A stretch of DNA of 52,051 bases from Oscillospiraceae bacterium (GTDB lineage: Bacteria > Bacillota > Clostridia > Oscillospirales > CAG-272): NCBI GenBank assembly GCA_015064505.1, contig SVSB01000018.1, positions 1 through 52,051 of the forward strand, in the 5' to 3' direction. The notes beneath the pieces are model-generated. The model was not told the origin of the DNA. It saw only the letters and a program-made list of their open reading frames with translations, and ran no database searches. Made by a program: the position numbers and the translations under genes. This document shows positions 39,640-48,603 of the stretch, one piece after another; position 1 is the first letter of the stretch, and every line of letters begins with the position of its first letter.

Positions 39640-39995
39640 TTTTTCCTTTGCGCGAAAAGGCTTAACTTAAAAACGGTTATCCGATCAGATGAAAGATCTG
39701 AATATCCGTAGTTTAACTGATGATCATATATGTTGCGTATTGCAAACCGGAAGCATATGATATCAAGACTGTTCCGGAAAAAGAGACGAACCCTGCATCG
39801 ATAAGCAAACGCAAGGTTCGTTTCTTAGATTTTGCGGCAAACAAGTTGTACACAAACAAAGCGCAATCGCTCTGGACGAAATTGCCACAAATATGGCAGG
39901 AATCAAGTGCTGTTTTGCAAAGGAAATCAGTAGGACGTTTGCCTTTTTCGGTATTTAATTGATCAAATTCATTTTAAGTGCTCAATTTGTTTAGT
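39640..39995. other. Intergenic stretch without a supported gene
   Basis: The sequence is more AT-rich and lacks the codon pattern of its neighbours. A hairpin GAACCCTGC/GCAAGGTTC (about 39789-39818) is followed on the minus strand by TCTCTTTTT, and may terminate the M23 gene about 180 nt past its stop. Short plus-strand frames (for example 39692-39763, and a frame ending TAA at 39958) could be remnants of a decayed gene, but none has a ribosome site and recognisable content. Confidence 0.35.
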
Positions 39996-41411
39996 TTAAT
40001 AGTGATAAGTGGTGCAATAGTCAAGAATAACCCAGTGATCCTCCATATCATCCATTGTGCAAGTGCTTCCGCTAAATAGAATAGGTATAGGAGATCCCGT
40101 TATTTTACCCCAAACATAATTTTCTGACACTGTAATTTCCGTAATCCAAAAATAAGATCTGTTTGTAATAGTTCCGTAGGAAAACGAAAATTGTGAGGGA
40201 AGTTCACGGATATTTAGTGGGCCGTCGTAAACCATCCAGCTTTTTGTTAGATTTATTGCGTATGTTTCGCCACCAATATGACCTACAGCTATCCACTTGC
40301 CAATATGTTCACCAGCAGATATATATCCAAAGAGATAACCGTCTGCGGCCGACACGACTTTTGATATGGTTAAGGATGTACCATTTTGTAGAGATCCGAG
40401 AGCTGCAGAGCTTGAACTGGCTTCGGATCTTAAATGTAATGGCCCATCGACAATTATGTAGTTGCATGGACCATGTCCGACAGGTGAATAGTGCGGAGCA
40501 AATTCAAGGTAAAAATATGGATCAATGCGTACCCCGTCTGCTCTATATACATCAAAATGCAAATGCGCTCCTTCTGCCATTCCGGAGTCTCCTACACTGC
40601 CTATGATAGTTCCCTGCGGAATATAACCTAAAGCGGTTGGGGTAGTTGCTAAATGAAGGTAACGAGTTGATAACCCGTTATCGTGTGTTATCATTACCCA
40701 ATTCCCCAAATCAGAAGGTGGATTATCTAGACCATTAGGATACTCAACACCATGAATAGCCACGCCGCTTGATACGGCTCTAACATTTTTTCCATAAACT
40801 TGGTTCCAGCTTATATCCAAGCCGTAATGCAACCTTCCGGCAAACCCTTTGTCATTAGCAACACACCAGTCACACAATATGCCATTTACTTCGCAGCCGT
40901 AACGACATGTCAGGCTATCTGGAATAATCATTTCATCAACCGGAAGGACAAATCCATAGGGCCCTTGATTTCGAGAAATATTGCTACTATGGTAGTCAAA
41001 GGTCGCAGTGCCGAAACTGTGATTGATACCGTATGTTACCCACGACTTCCCGTTATCATAATATGCTTTTACAGTCATATTTGATGAGGTGGATCCGCGT
41101 TCGATCTCTTTGGGTTTTAAAGAAGATGAGGGTCCTTCAAAGACTTGTATTTGGTTTATGGTTATATCACCGTGTTTTCCAACCAAAGCTTCTTTCAAAG
41201 ATTGTACCGTAGTTGCAGTTTTGCCCAATTCAATCATTTCCGGTAATACTTTTGTAATTCGCAAATCGCTTGTGCATTTTCCTGAATGGCTTGATTGCAA
41301 ACTTGGACTTGTTGCATAAACGGGAAGCGAAACGTGAGATATAACTATCAGTGCTGTTAAAATAGAACTTATTACCGTGCTTGCTCTACGTATTTTTTTT
41401 AAAAAAAACAT
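39996..41411 (-). CDS. Secreted M23 endopeptidase with SH3-like repeats
   Basis: 471 residues. A signal peptide or anchor occupies 8-33. An uncharacterised domain follows, then the LytM/M23 domain with metal ligands intact: the HxxxD site (LHYGLD) and the HxH site (GAHLHFD). Two SH3-like modules close the protein, each opening with DGPL(H/N)(L/I)R. It should cleave peptide cross-links in peptidoglycan outside the membrane. Codon use is less biased and more A/T-rich than in flanking housekeeping genes, suggesting recent acquisition. It is 17 nt after the lipoprotein gene at 41429. Confidence 0.88.
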   Translation of the reverse strand: MFFLKKIRRASTVISSILTALIVISHVSLPVYATSPSLQSSHSGKCTSDLRITKVLPEMIELGKTATTVQSLKEALVGKHGDITINQIQVFEGPSSSLKPKEIERGSTSSNMTVKAYYDNGKSWVTYGINHSFGTATFDYHSSNISRNQGPYGFVLPVDEMIIPDSLTCRYGCEVNGILCDWCVANDKGFAGRLHYGLDISWNQVYGKNVRAVSSGVAIHGVEYPNGLDNPPSDLGNWVMITHDNGLSTRYLHLATTPTALGYIPQGTIIGSVGDSGMAEGAHLHFDVYRADGVRIDPYFYLEFAPHYSPVGHGPCNYIIVDGPLHLRSEASSSSAALGSLQNGTSLTISKVVSAADGYLFGYISAGEHIGKWIAVGHIGGETYAINLTKSWMVYDGPLNIRELPSQFSFSYGTITNRSYFWITEITVSENYVWGKITGSPIPILFSGSTCTMDDMEDHWVILDYCTTYHY

Positions 41412-41428
41412 ACTTTACTCCTTTCGAT

Positions 41429-42184
41429 TCAATATTGCTTTCTGAATTCCCATTCGATATAAGAACCGTAAGCGGTCCTTACGCTCACAAACACCCTTGC
41501 TCCTACCGCAAGTTTCCCCGTGATGCAAATTTTCCCCACAGATAGATCGTCGCCGTTTTGGTATACCATGATTTCCCCTATCCACCCAAAGCTGTCATAA
41601 TCCGCAAGGAGCCTAAAAAGCTCGTCTACCGAGTATGCGCTGTTCACGATGCTGCTAAGCTGCCCGTGTATGTTTTCTTCTCCGTACAGTGTGTATTCAT
41701 CGGAGGTTATTACGTAGTTGGGCCGGATACAACGGACCCAAGAGCCATTGACGTAGTATAGCAAAATTACCATGTCGTTCGAAATTTCCCCGCTTGAAAC
41801 TTCGGGACCTTTAAGATGTTGACTTATTTTAATATCCGCAACCTCTCCGTTTTCGTCAATGCTTCGGATTCCTTCGTGTAGCTCAGATACGCTTTTTGCG
41901 TTTAGCAGTATCGCTTTGATCTGCTCTGATAACGAGCCGGCCTCGGATGGATTGGTTGTGGTATCACCGTTTTCGTTAGTTTGAAAATTGGGCAAGCCCG
42001 TGACGTTGTTCGCTGATATGCCGTTTGTTTTTTGCGTGAAATCGGGAGCATCGGTGTATCCGAACCCTTCGTCGTGAGGTTCCAAAAGTCCTGAACAAGC
42101 GTACATTGAAAAAAGAGAGATAATAATACATAAAAACATCGGGAAAATCATCGCATAGCGAGAAATGCTGAATATACGGTACAC
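41429..42184 (-). CDS. Uncharacterised lipoprotein
   Basis: 251 residues. The signal peptide ends in a lipobox SMYAC with C30, followed by a Thr/Asn-rich spacer. Two similar modules can be seen, one around SVSELHEGIRSIDENGEVADI and one around SVDELFRLLADYDSFGWIGEI, each followed by a strand-rich stretch with a (V)G(S/A) turn, so the ectodomain is a tandem duplication. No known family is recognised. It is co-transcribed with the M23 endopeptidase and may anchor, sense or protect against it. Confidence 0.65.
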   Translation of the reverse strand: MYRIFSISRYAMIFPMFLCIIISLFSMYACSGLLEPHDEGFGYTDAPDFTQKTNGISANNVTGLPNFQTNENGDTTTNPSEAGSLSEQIKAILLNAKSVSELHEGIRSIDENGEVADIKISQHLKGPEVSSGEISNDMVILLYYVNGSWVRCIRPNYVITSDEYTLYGEENIHGQLSSIVNSAYSVDELFRLLADYDSFGWIGEIMVYQNGDDLSVGKICITGKLAVGARVFVSVRTAYGSYIEWEFRKQY

Positions 42185-42333
42185 GGCTTTTCACCCCTTT
42201 CATAAGTAATACAGCGAAACGAAAATGAGGAATTTGGTTGGAAACGGATAAACATAATATGCCGAGGGGTATCGTCTCAAGAGAAACCGAAGAGTTTTCA
42301 ATAAAAGGAAATTTATCATAAGTTTATGTGCAT

Positions 42334-42362
42334 ATTATACCAATAAATATACTGCTTGTCAA
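42334..42362 (-). promoter_or_regulatory. Promoter of the lipoprotein-M23 operon
   Basis: Consensus TTGACA (42362-42357), 17-bp spacer, TATAAT (42339-42334), giving a 5' UTR of about 140 nt. The remaining gap to 42547 is AT-rich and holds only a weak hairpin near the comEC end. Confidence 0.85.
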
Positions 42363-42547
42363 TATGGTTGCGCATAATGTATAAAAACATTTTCTCTGCT
42401 CAAAAAAGCAAGGGAACAAATGTTACTCAAAGTAAAGCTTTTCGACAAACATCGACGGCATATTTCTCCAATAAGTTTGTTTTCATCCTTAGCGGGTGAA
42501 TATCGCCCTTGCGTTATGGACGGTCTAGCAAAACTTGTGAGATTTTG

Positions 42548-44830
42548 TTAATTTACGGGCATATCAATACGAAGCGGCTCGTTTGAATAGCGCACGTCAA
42601 TTTCGGGGAGAAGCTTGCCGTAGGGCTCGCTTGCGTTTTCCGAAAGCTCGCGGGAGGCGAAAACGGTCGTGCATTTTGCGGTGAAATGCAGGGGATGTAT
42701 ATTTTTGGGACCCGAAGCGCCGATAATAAGCAGATCCGCGCCTCTTGCCATACTTCGGAAATCGGCAATTTGTGCGGAGGAGGAGATTCCCGAGGAAACG
42801 AACAGCACGTTTCTTTCGTTTCTCTCGGCGCTCACAACGCGTATTGGAACGGCGGAATGCTCCGCTGCTTCGGAGTAAACGCACAGCGCCGTTCCCTCCG
42901 CTTCAAAAGACTTGCCGAAGGAGTATTTTTCGGCTGCGGCTCTCACGCAACGTGCCGCGTAAAGCAGCTCGGCGGCTATTTTCTTTTCCTCGTCGGTCGC
43001 GGGAGAGGGATACGCCACATTCCATATCCTTACGGAGGTGCCGAGGTTTTCAACCATACGAATCGCCGCTTTGTTGAGCCTTGTGATAACTATGGTGTCA
43101 ATATCGGTTTCGTACAGGGTATGCAGGGAAGCAACGGTGCCGTTTGCGGCGGAGGTGTAGCCGTCCGTCATATCAACGGCAACGGTATTACCGTTCTGCG
43201 AGAAAAGCAGAATATCGTTTCTGCCGTAGCTGTAGGTAACGGTGCTGAAAATATCCTCGTTGCTCCTTTCGTAGCTTGCGGCAGCAACGGGAAACGCGAT
43301 CACGGCGGTAAGGGTAAGGCACAGCGCCGCTTTTCTTATCTTACCGCCGCTCAGCACCGCAACTGCTGCAAATACCGCCACGGCGCATACGATATAGGGA
43401 GCAAAGGGATATTTCAGGGAGTATACGGGCGCCGCGTCGGAAAACCGCTCCGTCAGCTCTGTAAGAAGCTCGCAGAGCCTTTCCGCAAGAGGAGTAAGGG
43501 CGGGGAGGGGCGCTCCCGCCACCGCAAAAATAACGGATATGAAAAGCAGCAGGTTTATTGCCATGCCGCATACAAGGGTGGCAACGGGAGAGATAAGAGA
43601 GATCTGCCCAAAGCTCAGCCACGCAACGGGAAGGGTGCATACCATGGCAAAAACGCTGACGGCGAGTGGCATAATAATAACGGAAACAACGCCGTGGATA
43701 AGCTTGCTTTTCCGCTTCAGCTTAAAGACGGAATCGGAGAACAGCTCGGAGGCGAATATCACTCCGAAGGTAGCGAATACGGAAAGCCACAGCCCCGTGT
43801 TTGCCGCCGCCGAGGGCTCTGCACCGAGAATAATTGCCGTGGCGGCGAAAAGGGCGGTGTAAAGATCCCGTTCTCTGCCCGCAAAATAGGAGCAGTAGAG
43901 CAAAAGCAGCATAATGGCCGCACGCATAACGGAATAGGAAAAGCCCGCAACGGCACAGTAGAACAGTGCGGCACACGCCATTATTATAAGCCTCAGGTGC
44001 TTTTTGAGGCGGGTAAGCCGCAGTAAGGCGCCGACAGCGCCCATAAGCACCGTAAAATGCATACCGCTGATGGCAAGCAGGTGCAGGGTGCCCGCCCTTG
44101 TAAGATCAAGGGTGAGCATATCGTCAACGCCGCTTCTGTCGCCCGTAAGAAGGGCGGCGCATATGCCGCGGTCGTCTCCCGCACCAAGCACTATCCTCTT
44201 CGTGATACCGCTCCGCAGTCTTGCGCAAAGGGCGGGAAGGGAATTATCCTTGCAAAGCAAGATATCCCCTGAGCTCTTTTCCTCCTCCGCACAGACGAGC
44301 ATTCCCCGTGAGCGGATATATTTTCTTTGGGAAAAGCCGTTCTCAACCTCCTCGGGCAGAGAGAATACGGCGATGGCGTTCACCTTGTCGCCGCCTTCGT
44401 ATTCCGTCTCCGTGTCCAGAGTAAGCAGTATTTTTCCTCTTGCACGCTTGCCGTCAACGGTGCGGAGGCGTGCGCTGTAGGAGGCTCCGTCAAAGGTGGT
44501 GTAAAGCTTTTCGGTCAGCACCGCTTCAATTTCGTGGGGGCTTTCGTCAAGCGGAAAAGAGGCAAGGGCGCGGGTGCATAGCGCCCAATGGCAAAAAAGC
44601 CCCGCCCCGACGCACAGAAAGCACACTGCGCTTCGGAGAAGGAGCTTTTTGAAGCTTTTTAGTTTCGTATTGAACGGGATAAGACGGAGCAGGAGCAAAA
44701 AGACTCCTGCGCACGCGGGAGCAATGAAAAATATCGGCGCAAGACCGTCAAGCAACAGCTCTGCTACGGTTATCGCTCCAATGAAGCAACAGCAAAACAG
44801 CGCAAAAGGTCTGTTTCTGAAGAAGCTCAT
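42548..44830 (-). CDS. comEC: ComEC/Rec2-family DNA uptake channel protein, C-terminal domain lacking metal ligands
   Basis: About 760 residues from ATG 44830 (MSFFRNRPF). N-terminal membrane helices, an OB-fold-like DUF4131 region (about 75-165), then the ComEC competence domain with LLTGDRSG, GTLHLLAISGMHFTVL and about ten helices to residue 510. The C-terminal 230 residues have the strand order of the metallo-beta-lactamase domain seen in other ComEC proteins, but the HxHxDH metal motif is absent: the corresponding segment reads IDTIVITRLNKAAI. The nuclease-like half is therefore probably inactive. It begins 1 nt after the TIM-barrel gene. Confidence 0.88.
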   Translation of the reverse strand: MSFFRNRPFALFCCCFIGAITVAELLLDGLAPIFFIAPACAGVFLLLLRLIPFNTKLKSFKKLLLRSAVCFLCVGAGLFCHWALCTRALASFPLDESPHEIEAVLTEKLYTTFDGASYSARLRTVDGKRARGKILLTLDTETEYEGGDKVNAIAVFSLPEEVENGFSQRKYIRSRGMLVCAEEEKSSGDILLCKDNSLPALCARLRSGITKRIVLGAGDDRGICAALLTGDRSGVDDMLTLDLTRAGTLHLLAISGMHFTVLMGAVGALLRLTRLKKHLRLIIMACAALFYCAVAGFSYSVMRAAIMLLLLYCSYFAGRERDLYTALFAATAIILGAEPSAAANTGLWLSVFATFGVIFASELFSDSVFKLKRKSKLIHGVVSVIIMPLAVSVFAMVCTLPVAWLSFGQISLISPVATLVCGMAINLLLFISVIFAVAGAPLPALTPLAERLCELLTELTERFSDAAPVYSLKYPFAPYIVCAVAVFAAVAVLSGGKIRKAALCLTLTAVIAFPVAAASYERSNEDIFSTVTYSYGRNDILLFSQNGNTVAVDMTDGYTSAANGTVASLHTLYETDIDTIVITRLNKAAIRMVENLGTSVRIWNVAYPSPATDEEKKIAAELLYAARCVRAAAEKYSFGKSFEAEGTALCVYSEAAEHSAVPIRVVSAERNERNVLFVSSGISSSAQIADFRSMARGADLLIIGASGPKNIHPLHFTAKCTTVFASRELSENASEPYGKLLPEIDVRYSNEPLRIDMPVN

Positions 44831-44831
44831 A

Positions 44832-45644
44832 TTACCGTTCCCGTAATTTATTTCTGATGAATTCCACGCTGCGGTTAAGCACTTCGCAGGCAACGCCGTC
44901 GCTGAGCATATGAGAGGCTTCCATGGTTACGGAAGCGTTACATCCTCTTGCCTTCAGAACGTCGAAAAAAGCGTTCCAGTCAATGTCGCCCTCACCCGGC
45001 TGGCGGATGTCCTTGCGCGCCGTCCAGTCGCCGGGAGCGCCGTGATAATCGATTATGTGAAAATGCCCTATGCTTTCGACGGGGAGAGTGCTTACGGTTT
45101 TCTCCACCTCTCCGTGGAAGGCGGCGGCACGGCAGTCGACCGTTGCGCGGAAGTCAAAGCTTTCAAGTGCGTTCTTAAGATGAAAAAGGGGCGAATGATT
45201 CACGCAAACGCAGTTTTCGGGCATCAGCTCAATGCCGTATTTTCTGCCCGTTTCTATAAGCACTTTCATTCTCTCGTAAAGCATCGCGGGATGTGCGTCG
45301 CTGTCGGGGATCCCCCAGGGGTGAAAAACGCAACGCCCCGCACCCAGAGAAAGCGCTATCTCCGAATCTCTTTTTACAAGCTCTGCAGCTGCCTCAAGAT
45401 TCTCCTTGCCTGGGGTGCTGCACAGATCTCCCGTTTGCTTATTCATATGGAAAACGGGTATATTTATCTCAAGGGCGCGGTATTCTGCGATTATATTCTT
45501 TATCTGCGGATAAAGATCCTCGTCCATCATAAGCTCAAAGCCGTCGCAGTCAAGCTTGTGGTAAAAACGGGAAAGCAGATGAGGGTCTCTTCCGTTTATC
45601 CTGCCCGTAAAGCAGCCTGTGGAAATATATACGGGGTTGTTCAT
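44832..45644 (-). CDS. TIM-barrel sugar phosphate isomerase/epimerase-like protein
   Basis: 270 residues from ATG 45644. An upstream in-frame start at 45689 lies inside the promoter, and AGAGGAAG sits before 45644. The AP-endonuclease-2 barrel is shown by VFHMNKQTGDL, GAGRCVFHPWG, GIELMPENC and SIGHFHIIDYHG, which supply the usual His/Glu/Asp metal ligands. Members isomerise sugars or inositols; the substrate here is unknown. Co-transcribed with comEC, with which no functional link is evident. Confidence 0.82.
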   Translation of the reverse strand: MNNPVYISTGCFTGRINGRDPHLLSRFYHKLDCDGFELMMDEDLYPQIKNIIAEYRALEINIPVFHMNKQTGDLCSTPGKENLEAAAELVKRDSEIALSLGAGRCVFHPWGIPDSDAHPAMLYERMKVLIETGRKYGIELMPENCVCVNHSPLFHLKNALESFDFRATVDCRAAAFHGEVEKTVSTLPVESIGHFHIIDYHGAPGDWTARKDIRQPGEGDIDWNAFFDVLKARGCNASVTMEASHMLSDGVACEVLNRSVEFIRNKLRER

Positions 45645-45679
45645 CGCTTCTTCCTCTTTCGTGCTTTTTCTATTTGTAG

Positions 45680-45708
45680 ATTTTACCAAAGCGGCGCTTT
45701 TTTGTCAA
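45680..45708 (-). promoter_or_regulatory. Promoter of the isomerase-comEC operon
   Basis: TTGACA (45708-45703), 17-bp spacer, TAAAAT (45685-45680). Confidence 0.8.
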
Positions 45709-45788
45709 TGCCCGCGGTGTATTTGCGCAGTTTGCAGAATGTTCATAATCGCGTTGCAGAATCTTTACATTATTTTTGCGTAATTCCC

Positions 45789-45817
45789 TTGATTTGCGCC
45801 GTATGGAAATGTATAAT
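45789..45817 (+). promoter_or_regulatory. Promoter of the degenerate M23 gene
   Basis: TTGATT (45789-45794), 17-bp spacer, TATAAT (45812-45817). The predicted start near 45824 is too close to the ATG at 45829, which argues for translation from 45874. Confidence 0.8.
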
Positions 45818-45873
45818 ATAGATACAGTATGAAAACGGCGCAAGCCGAGTATATAGCCGAAGGGAGAATGATA

Positions 45874-47544
45874 ATGAAAAAGAGAAGGTCAGCAGGTATA
45901 ATCACCATCATAATTTTCGTGCTGGTGCTGTTCATCCCCTCCTACATAGCCATTGCATCCTACGATAAGACGGAGAATAAGCCTCCGGAGGTTGAGGACG
46001 CCACCATGCTGAACGTCAGCGATATCAACGGTGCCAAGTTCAACTTTACCGACGAGGACGCTGACGGCAAGGCCATTATCGATCTGTTCTCCCAGATGAT
46101 AAGCGGCTCCACCCGCGTGGACGAGCTCCCCGTTAACGACGGAACCCCCTGCTATCTCGTTTCCTTCAGCATCGGAGAAACGGAAAAGCTTTATCAGTTC
46201 TATTTCAGCAAGAACGCGGATTCCTACTTCGTTGATAAGGATGCAAAGGTGTTCCGTATTCCCACGGAAAAGGCGTCTGCATTCCTTAACACCCCGTACG
46301 CCGCATCCCTCTTCAACGTTTCAAGCGCACCCACCCTGGTGCTCAACGGCACCTCTCTCCTGCCAAACTCCATCCGCTGGAAGTTCCGCACAACTCAGGG
46401 CGGCGAGCTTGTTGAGGTGGATCCCAAATCTCTTAAAACCAGCGTGGATACCCAGACCGCAACCTCCGACGGAAGCCTTGATCTGGTTTTCGATATGGTG
46501 CCCAACCATACCGTTGTGGTCATTACCGATGAAAACGGCAAGGAGATCTACAACGGAGCGTTTATAAACGACGAGCTTTCCAAGCTTTCGGGTGAGCTGA
46601 AGATAAAGGAAAGCACCGTTCTTCACGTATCTCTTGAGGCGGAATGGAACGAGACCGAAACCCTTGATTACAGCGGAAAGGCAAAGTACGAGTTCAACGT
46701 GGACTTTGCGGCTCCCGCAGTGTTCTCTCTCGGAGAGGGAACCGTTACCCGCGGCGGTATCGTGCTTCTCACCGCAAAGAACGTAAAGGATGCAAGCAAG
46801 ATCACCTTTACCTCAAGTCCCGCACTTACCTCCGGCACCAAGACCATTACCCCCACCTTCTATTCCGACGGTAAGAACAGCGCGGCCCTCATTATGATCG
46901 ACTGCAATACGGAAAACACCGAGTATGAGTTCACCGTATCCTACGGCGCAGTTACCCAGACCCTTAAGCTTAAGGTTGAGGGACGCACCTACCGCTCCGG
47001 ATATACCAGCAGCGTAAGCGCCGCCATCGCCCAGTCTCATCGCTCTGCTGCGGCACTTTCCGCCTTCGATAACATGATAAAGAGTCAGCTCTCCAAGACG
47101 AGCAACGTGCCTTTGTGGGACGGCAAGTTCGGCTACAGCATAGACGAGGCAAACCCCAGCTACGCCCTCGGCTTCGGCCATACCCGTACCATCACCAGCA
47201 CGGGTGAGAGCTATCAGAACATGGTAGTTGATTACTACGTTGCCGCAGGCTCCGATATTATCGCCGTTCAGAACGGTAAGGTAATTTACGTGGGCGTTGC
47301 GGATTATCCCGGCAAGTTCGTTATCGTTGATCACGGTCTCGGTCTCTTCTCCGTATATCTCCACCTTGGGGATTATACGGTAAAGGAAGGCGATACCGTT
47401 GAGAAGGGCGACGTTATAGGAAGCGCGGGCACCTCCGGCTTTATTGCCGCCACGGGCGCCAACCACTCCATTATGTACGTCCAGAACGGCGAGGCCTTCT
47501 GCGGCTACGAGCTTGAGGAAAAAGGAATTCCCGGAAGCAACTGA
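45874..47544 (+). CDS. Membrane-anchored LytM/M23-fold protein with incomplete metal site
   Basis: 556 residues from ATG 45874 (AAGGGA 8 nt upstream). An N-terminal anchor (8-30) is followed by two or three immunoglobulin-like beta modules (about 60-380) and a C-terminal M23 fold (about 425-550) recognisable by DIIAVQNGKVIYVG, FVIVDHGLGLFSVYLHLGDY and VEKGDVIGSAGTSG. The first metal histidine and the final HxH are missing (YQNMVVDY and NHSIMY occupy the sites), so catalysis is unlikely. Such degenerate LytM proteins often activate amidases, as EnvC and NlpD do in Gram-negatives; that role here is an inference. Confidence 0.82.
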   Translation: MKKRRSAGIITIIIFVLVLFIPSYIAIASYDKTENKPPEVEDATMLNVSDINGAKFNFTDEDADGKAIIDLFSQMISGSTRVDELPVNDGTPCYLVSFSIGETEKLYQFYFSKNADSYFVDKDAKVFRIPTEKASAFLNTPYAASLFNVSSAPTLVLNGTSLLPNSIRWKFRTTQGGELVEVDPKSLKTSVDTQTATSDGSLDLVFDMVPNHTVVVITDENGKEIYNGAFINDELSKLSGELKIKESTVLHVSLEAEWNETETLDYSGKAKYEFNVDFAAPAVFSLGEGTVTRGGIVLLTAKNVKDASKITFTSSPALTSGTKTITPTFYSDGKNSAALIMIDCNTENTEYEFTVSYGAVTQTLKLKVEGRTYRSGYTSSVSAAIAQSHRSAAALSAFDNMIKSQLSKTSNVPLWDGKFGYSIDEANPSYALGFGHTRTITSTGESYQNMVVDYYVAAGSDIIAVQNGKVIYVGVADYPGKFVIVDHGLGLFSVYLHLGDYTVKEGDTVEKGDVIGSAGTSGFIAATGANHSIMYVQNGEAFCGYELEEKGIPGSN

Positions 47545-47555
47545 AAAACAACTGA

Positions 47556-47594
47556 CAAGGGCTGTCTCCGAGTATGGAGACAGCCTTGCGGTTT
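47556..47594 (+). terminator. Terminator of the degenerate M23 gene
   Basis: A stem of about 13 bp with one bulge (CAAGGGCTGTCTCC with GGAGACAGCCTTG), followed by GCGGTTTTC. The T-run is short. Confidence 0.7.
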
Positions 47595-47627
47595 TCGGCA
47601 GACGGAAACTCATAGAGGTACACGATC

Positions 47628-48131
47628 GTGAAAAAATCAAGAGAAAAAATAAAAAGACTGTGCGTTGCCGCCGTGTTTGCGGCAATAATATTCATAGCAA
47701 CGGCGTACTTGCCCCGCATTCCCATCGGTAACGGCTACGTGCATATAGGCGACGCGGCCATATATCTCTGCGCCGCGATGCTTCCCGCAGGGTACGCTTT
47801 GCCCGCCTGCGCCCTCGGTGCGGGTCTTGCGGATCTTGCAAGCGGCTACGCCGTATATATTCCCGCAACGGTGATAATAAAGGCGGCAAGCGCCCTTATG
47901 TTCTCTCACGGAAAGGGATCGACGGTGTCAAAGCGCAATCTTGTAGCTTGCTTTGCGGGCGCGGTGTTCTGCGTGGGCGGTTACTTTTTGTGGGAGGTGC
48001 TGGTGTTTTCGTCCCTCGTTGCACCCGCTGCCTCCGTCATCGGAAATCTGCTGCAGTCCGTCGCATCCGGGGTTTTGTTCTTTGCGGCTGCCTTTGCCGT
48101 TGACCGCTCTGGACTGAAAAAGAAGCTGTAA
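47628..48131 (+). CDS. ECF transporter S component-like membrane protein
   Basis: 167 residues starting at GTG 47628, 9 nt after AGAGG. Five to six hydrophobic helices, and the N-terminal AAVFAAIIFIATAYLPRIPIGNGYVHIGD pattern (given here in part) is that of energy-coupling-factor substrate-binding subunits. These deliver vitamins or metals through a shared ATPase module. The vitamin is unknown, and no riboswitch or ATPase gene is adjacent. It occupies the place upstream of rpmH where dnaA is often found. Confidence 0.8.
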   Translation: MKKSREKIKRLCVAAVFAAIIFIATAYLPRIPIGNGYVHIGDAAIYLCAAMLPAGYALPACALGAGLADLASGYAVYIPATVIIKAASALMFSHGKGSTVSKRNLVACFAGAVFCVGGYFLWEVLVFSSLVAPAASVIGNLLQSVASGVLFFAAAFAVDRSGLKKKL

Positions 48132-48239
48132 AAAGGGCGGAACGGCAGAGAAAATCGGCAAAAACAGCTCTTTTTTCGAGTCTGAAAGCAAAAAATACAA
48201 GTTAATCCGTCCAAAATACGCAAAAGTAGCGCAAAACAC

Positions 48240-48269
48240 TTGACAAAAGCAGTAGTTTTGTGAGATAAT
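48240..48269 (+). promoter_or_regulatory. Promoter of rpmH
   Basis: TTGACA (48240-48245), 18-bp spacer, GATAAT (48264-48269), about 60 nt upstream of the rpmH start. Confidence 0.75.
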
Positions 48270-48333
48270 GTTACGGTCGGTTAAACAGCGAGTTAAATAG
48301 AACTTTCGATCTCGTTTAAGGAGGTGCAATATA

Positions 48334-48468
48334 ATGATCAGAACTTATCAGCCTAAGAAGCGTCAGCGCAAAAAGGAACACGGCTTTCGTAAAAGAATGA
48401 AGACTGCCGACGGCAGAAACGTCCTCAAGAGAAGACGCGCAAAGGGCAGAGCAAGACTCACCTATTGA
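48334..48468 (+). CDS. rpmH: Ribosomal protein L34
   Basis: 44 residues, a basic protein of the large ribosomal subunit. It begins [20 protein letters not shown] and ends with the Arg/Lys-rich [13 protein letters not shown], the standard L34 pattern and length. An excellent AAGGAGGTG lies 9 nt before the ATG. First gene of the conserved rpmH-rnpA-yidD-yidC-jag-mnmE block. Confidence 0.98.
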   Translation: MIRTYQPKKRQRKKEHGFRKRMKTADGRNVLKRRRAKGRARLTY

Positions 48469-48544
48469 CGGTGGACGACGAGGCGGCGACAGACGAGCTC
48501 TGGCCGCCTTTCTCATTGCTCTGTAAATCAACATTTTAAATTCA

Positions 48545-48586
48545 AGCCTGCTTTTGAGTTCCGAATTCGGGAGCAGGCTGATTTTT
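48545..48586 (+). terminator. Attenuator-like hairpin between rpmH and rnpA
   Basis: AGCCTGCT (48545-48552) pairs with AGCAGGCT (48572-48579); the loop holds a second palindrome CCGAATTCGG, and GATTTTT follows. Partial termination here would give more rpmH than rnpA transcript, as known in other bacteria. Confidence 0.6.
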
Positions 48587-48603
48587 GACGGAAGCGATAT
48601 AAT

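Noticed and set aside
39720-39962. 80-codon ORF between gpsA and the M23 gene
   Set aside because: No ribosome site, no recognisable motif, and nearby frames show equally good fragments. At best it is a remnant.
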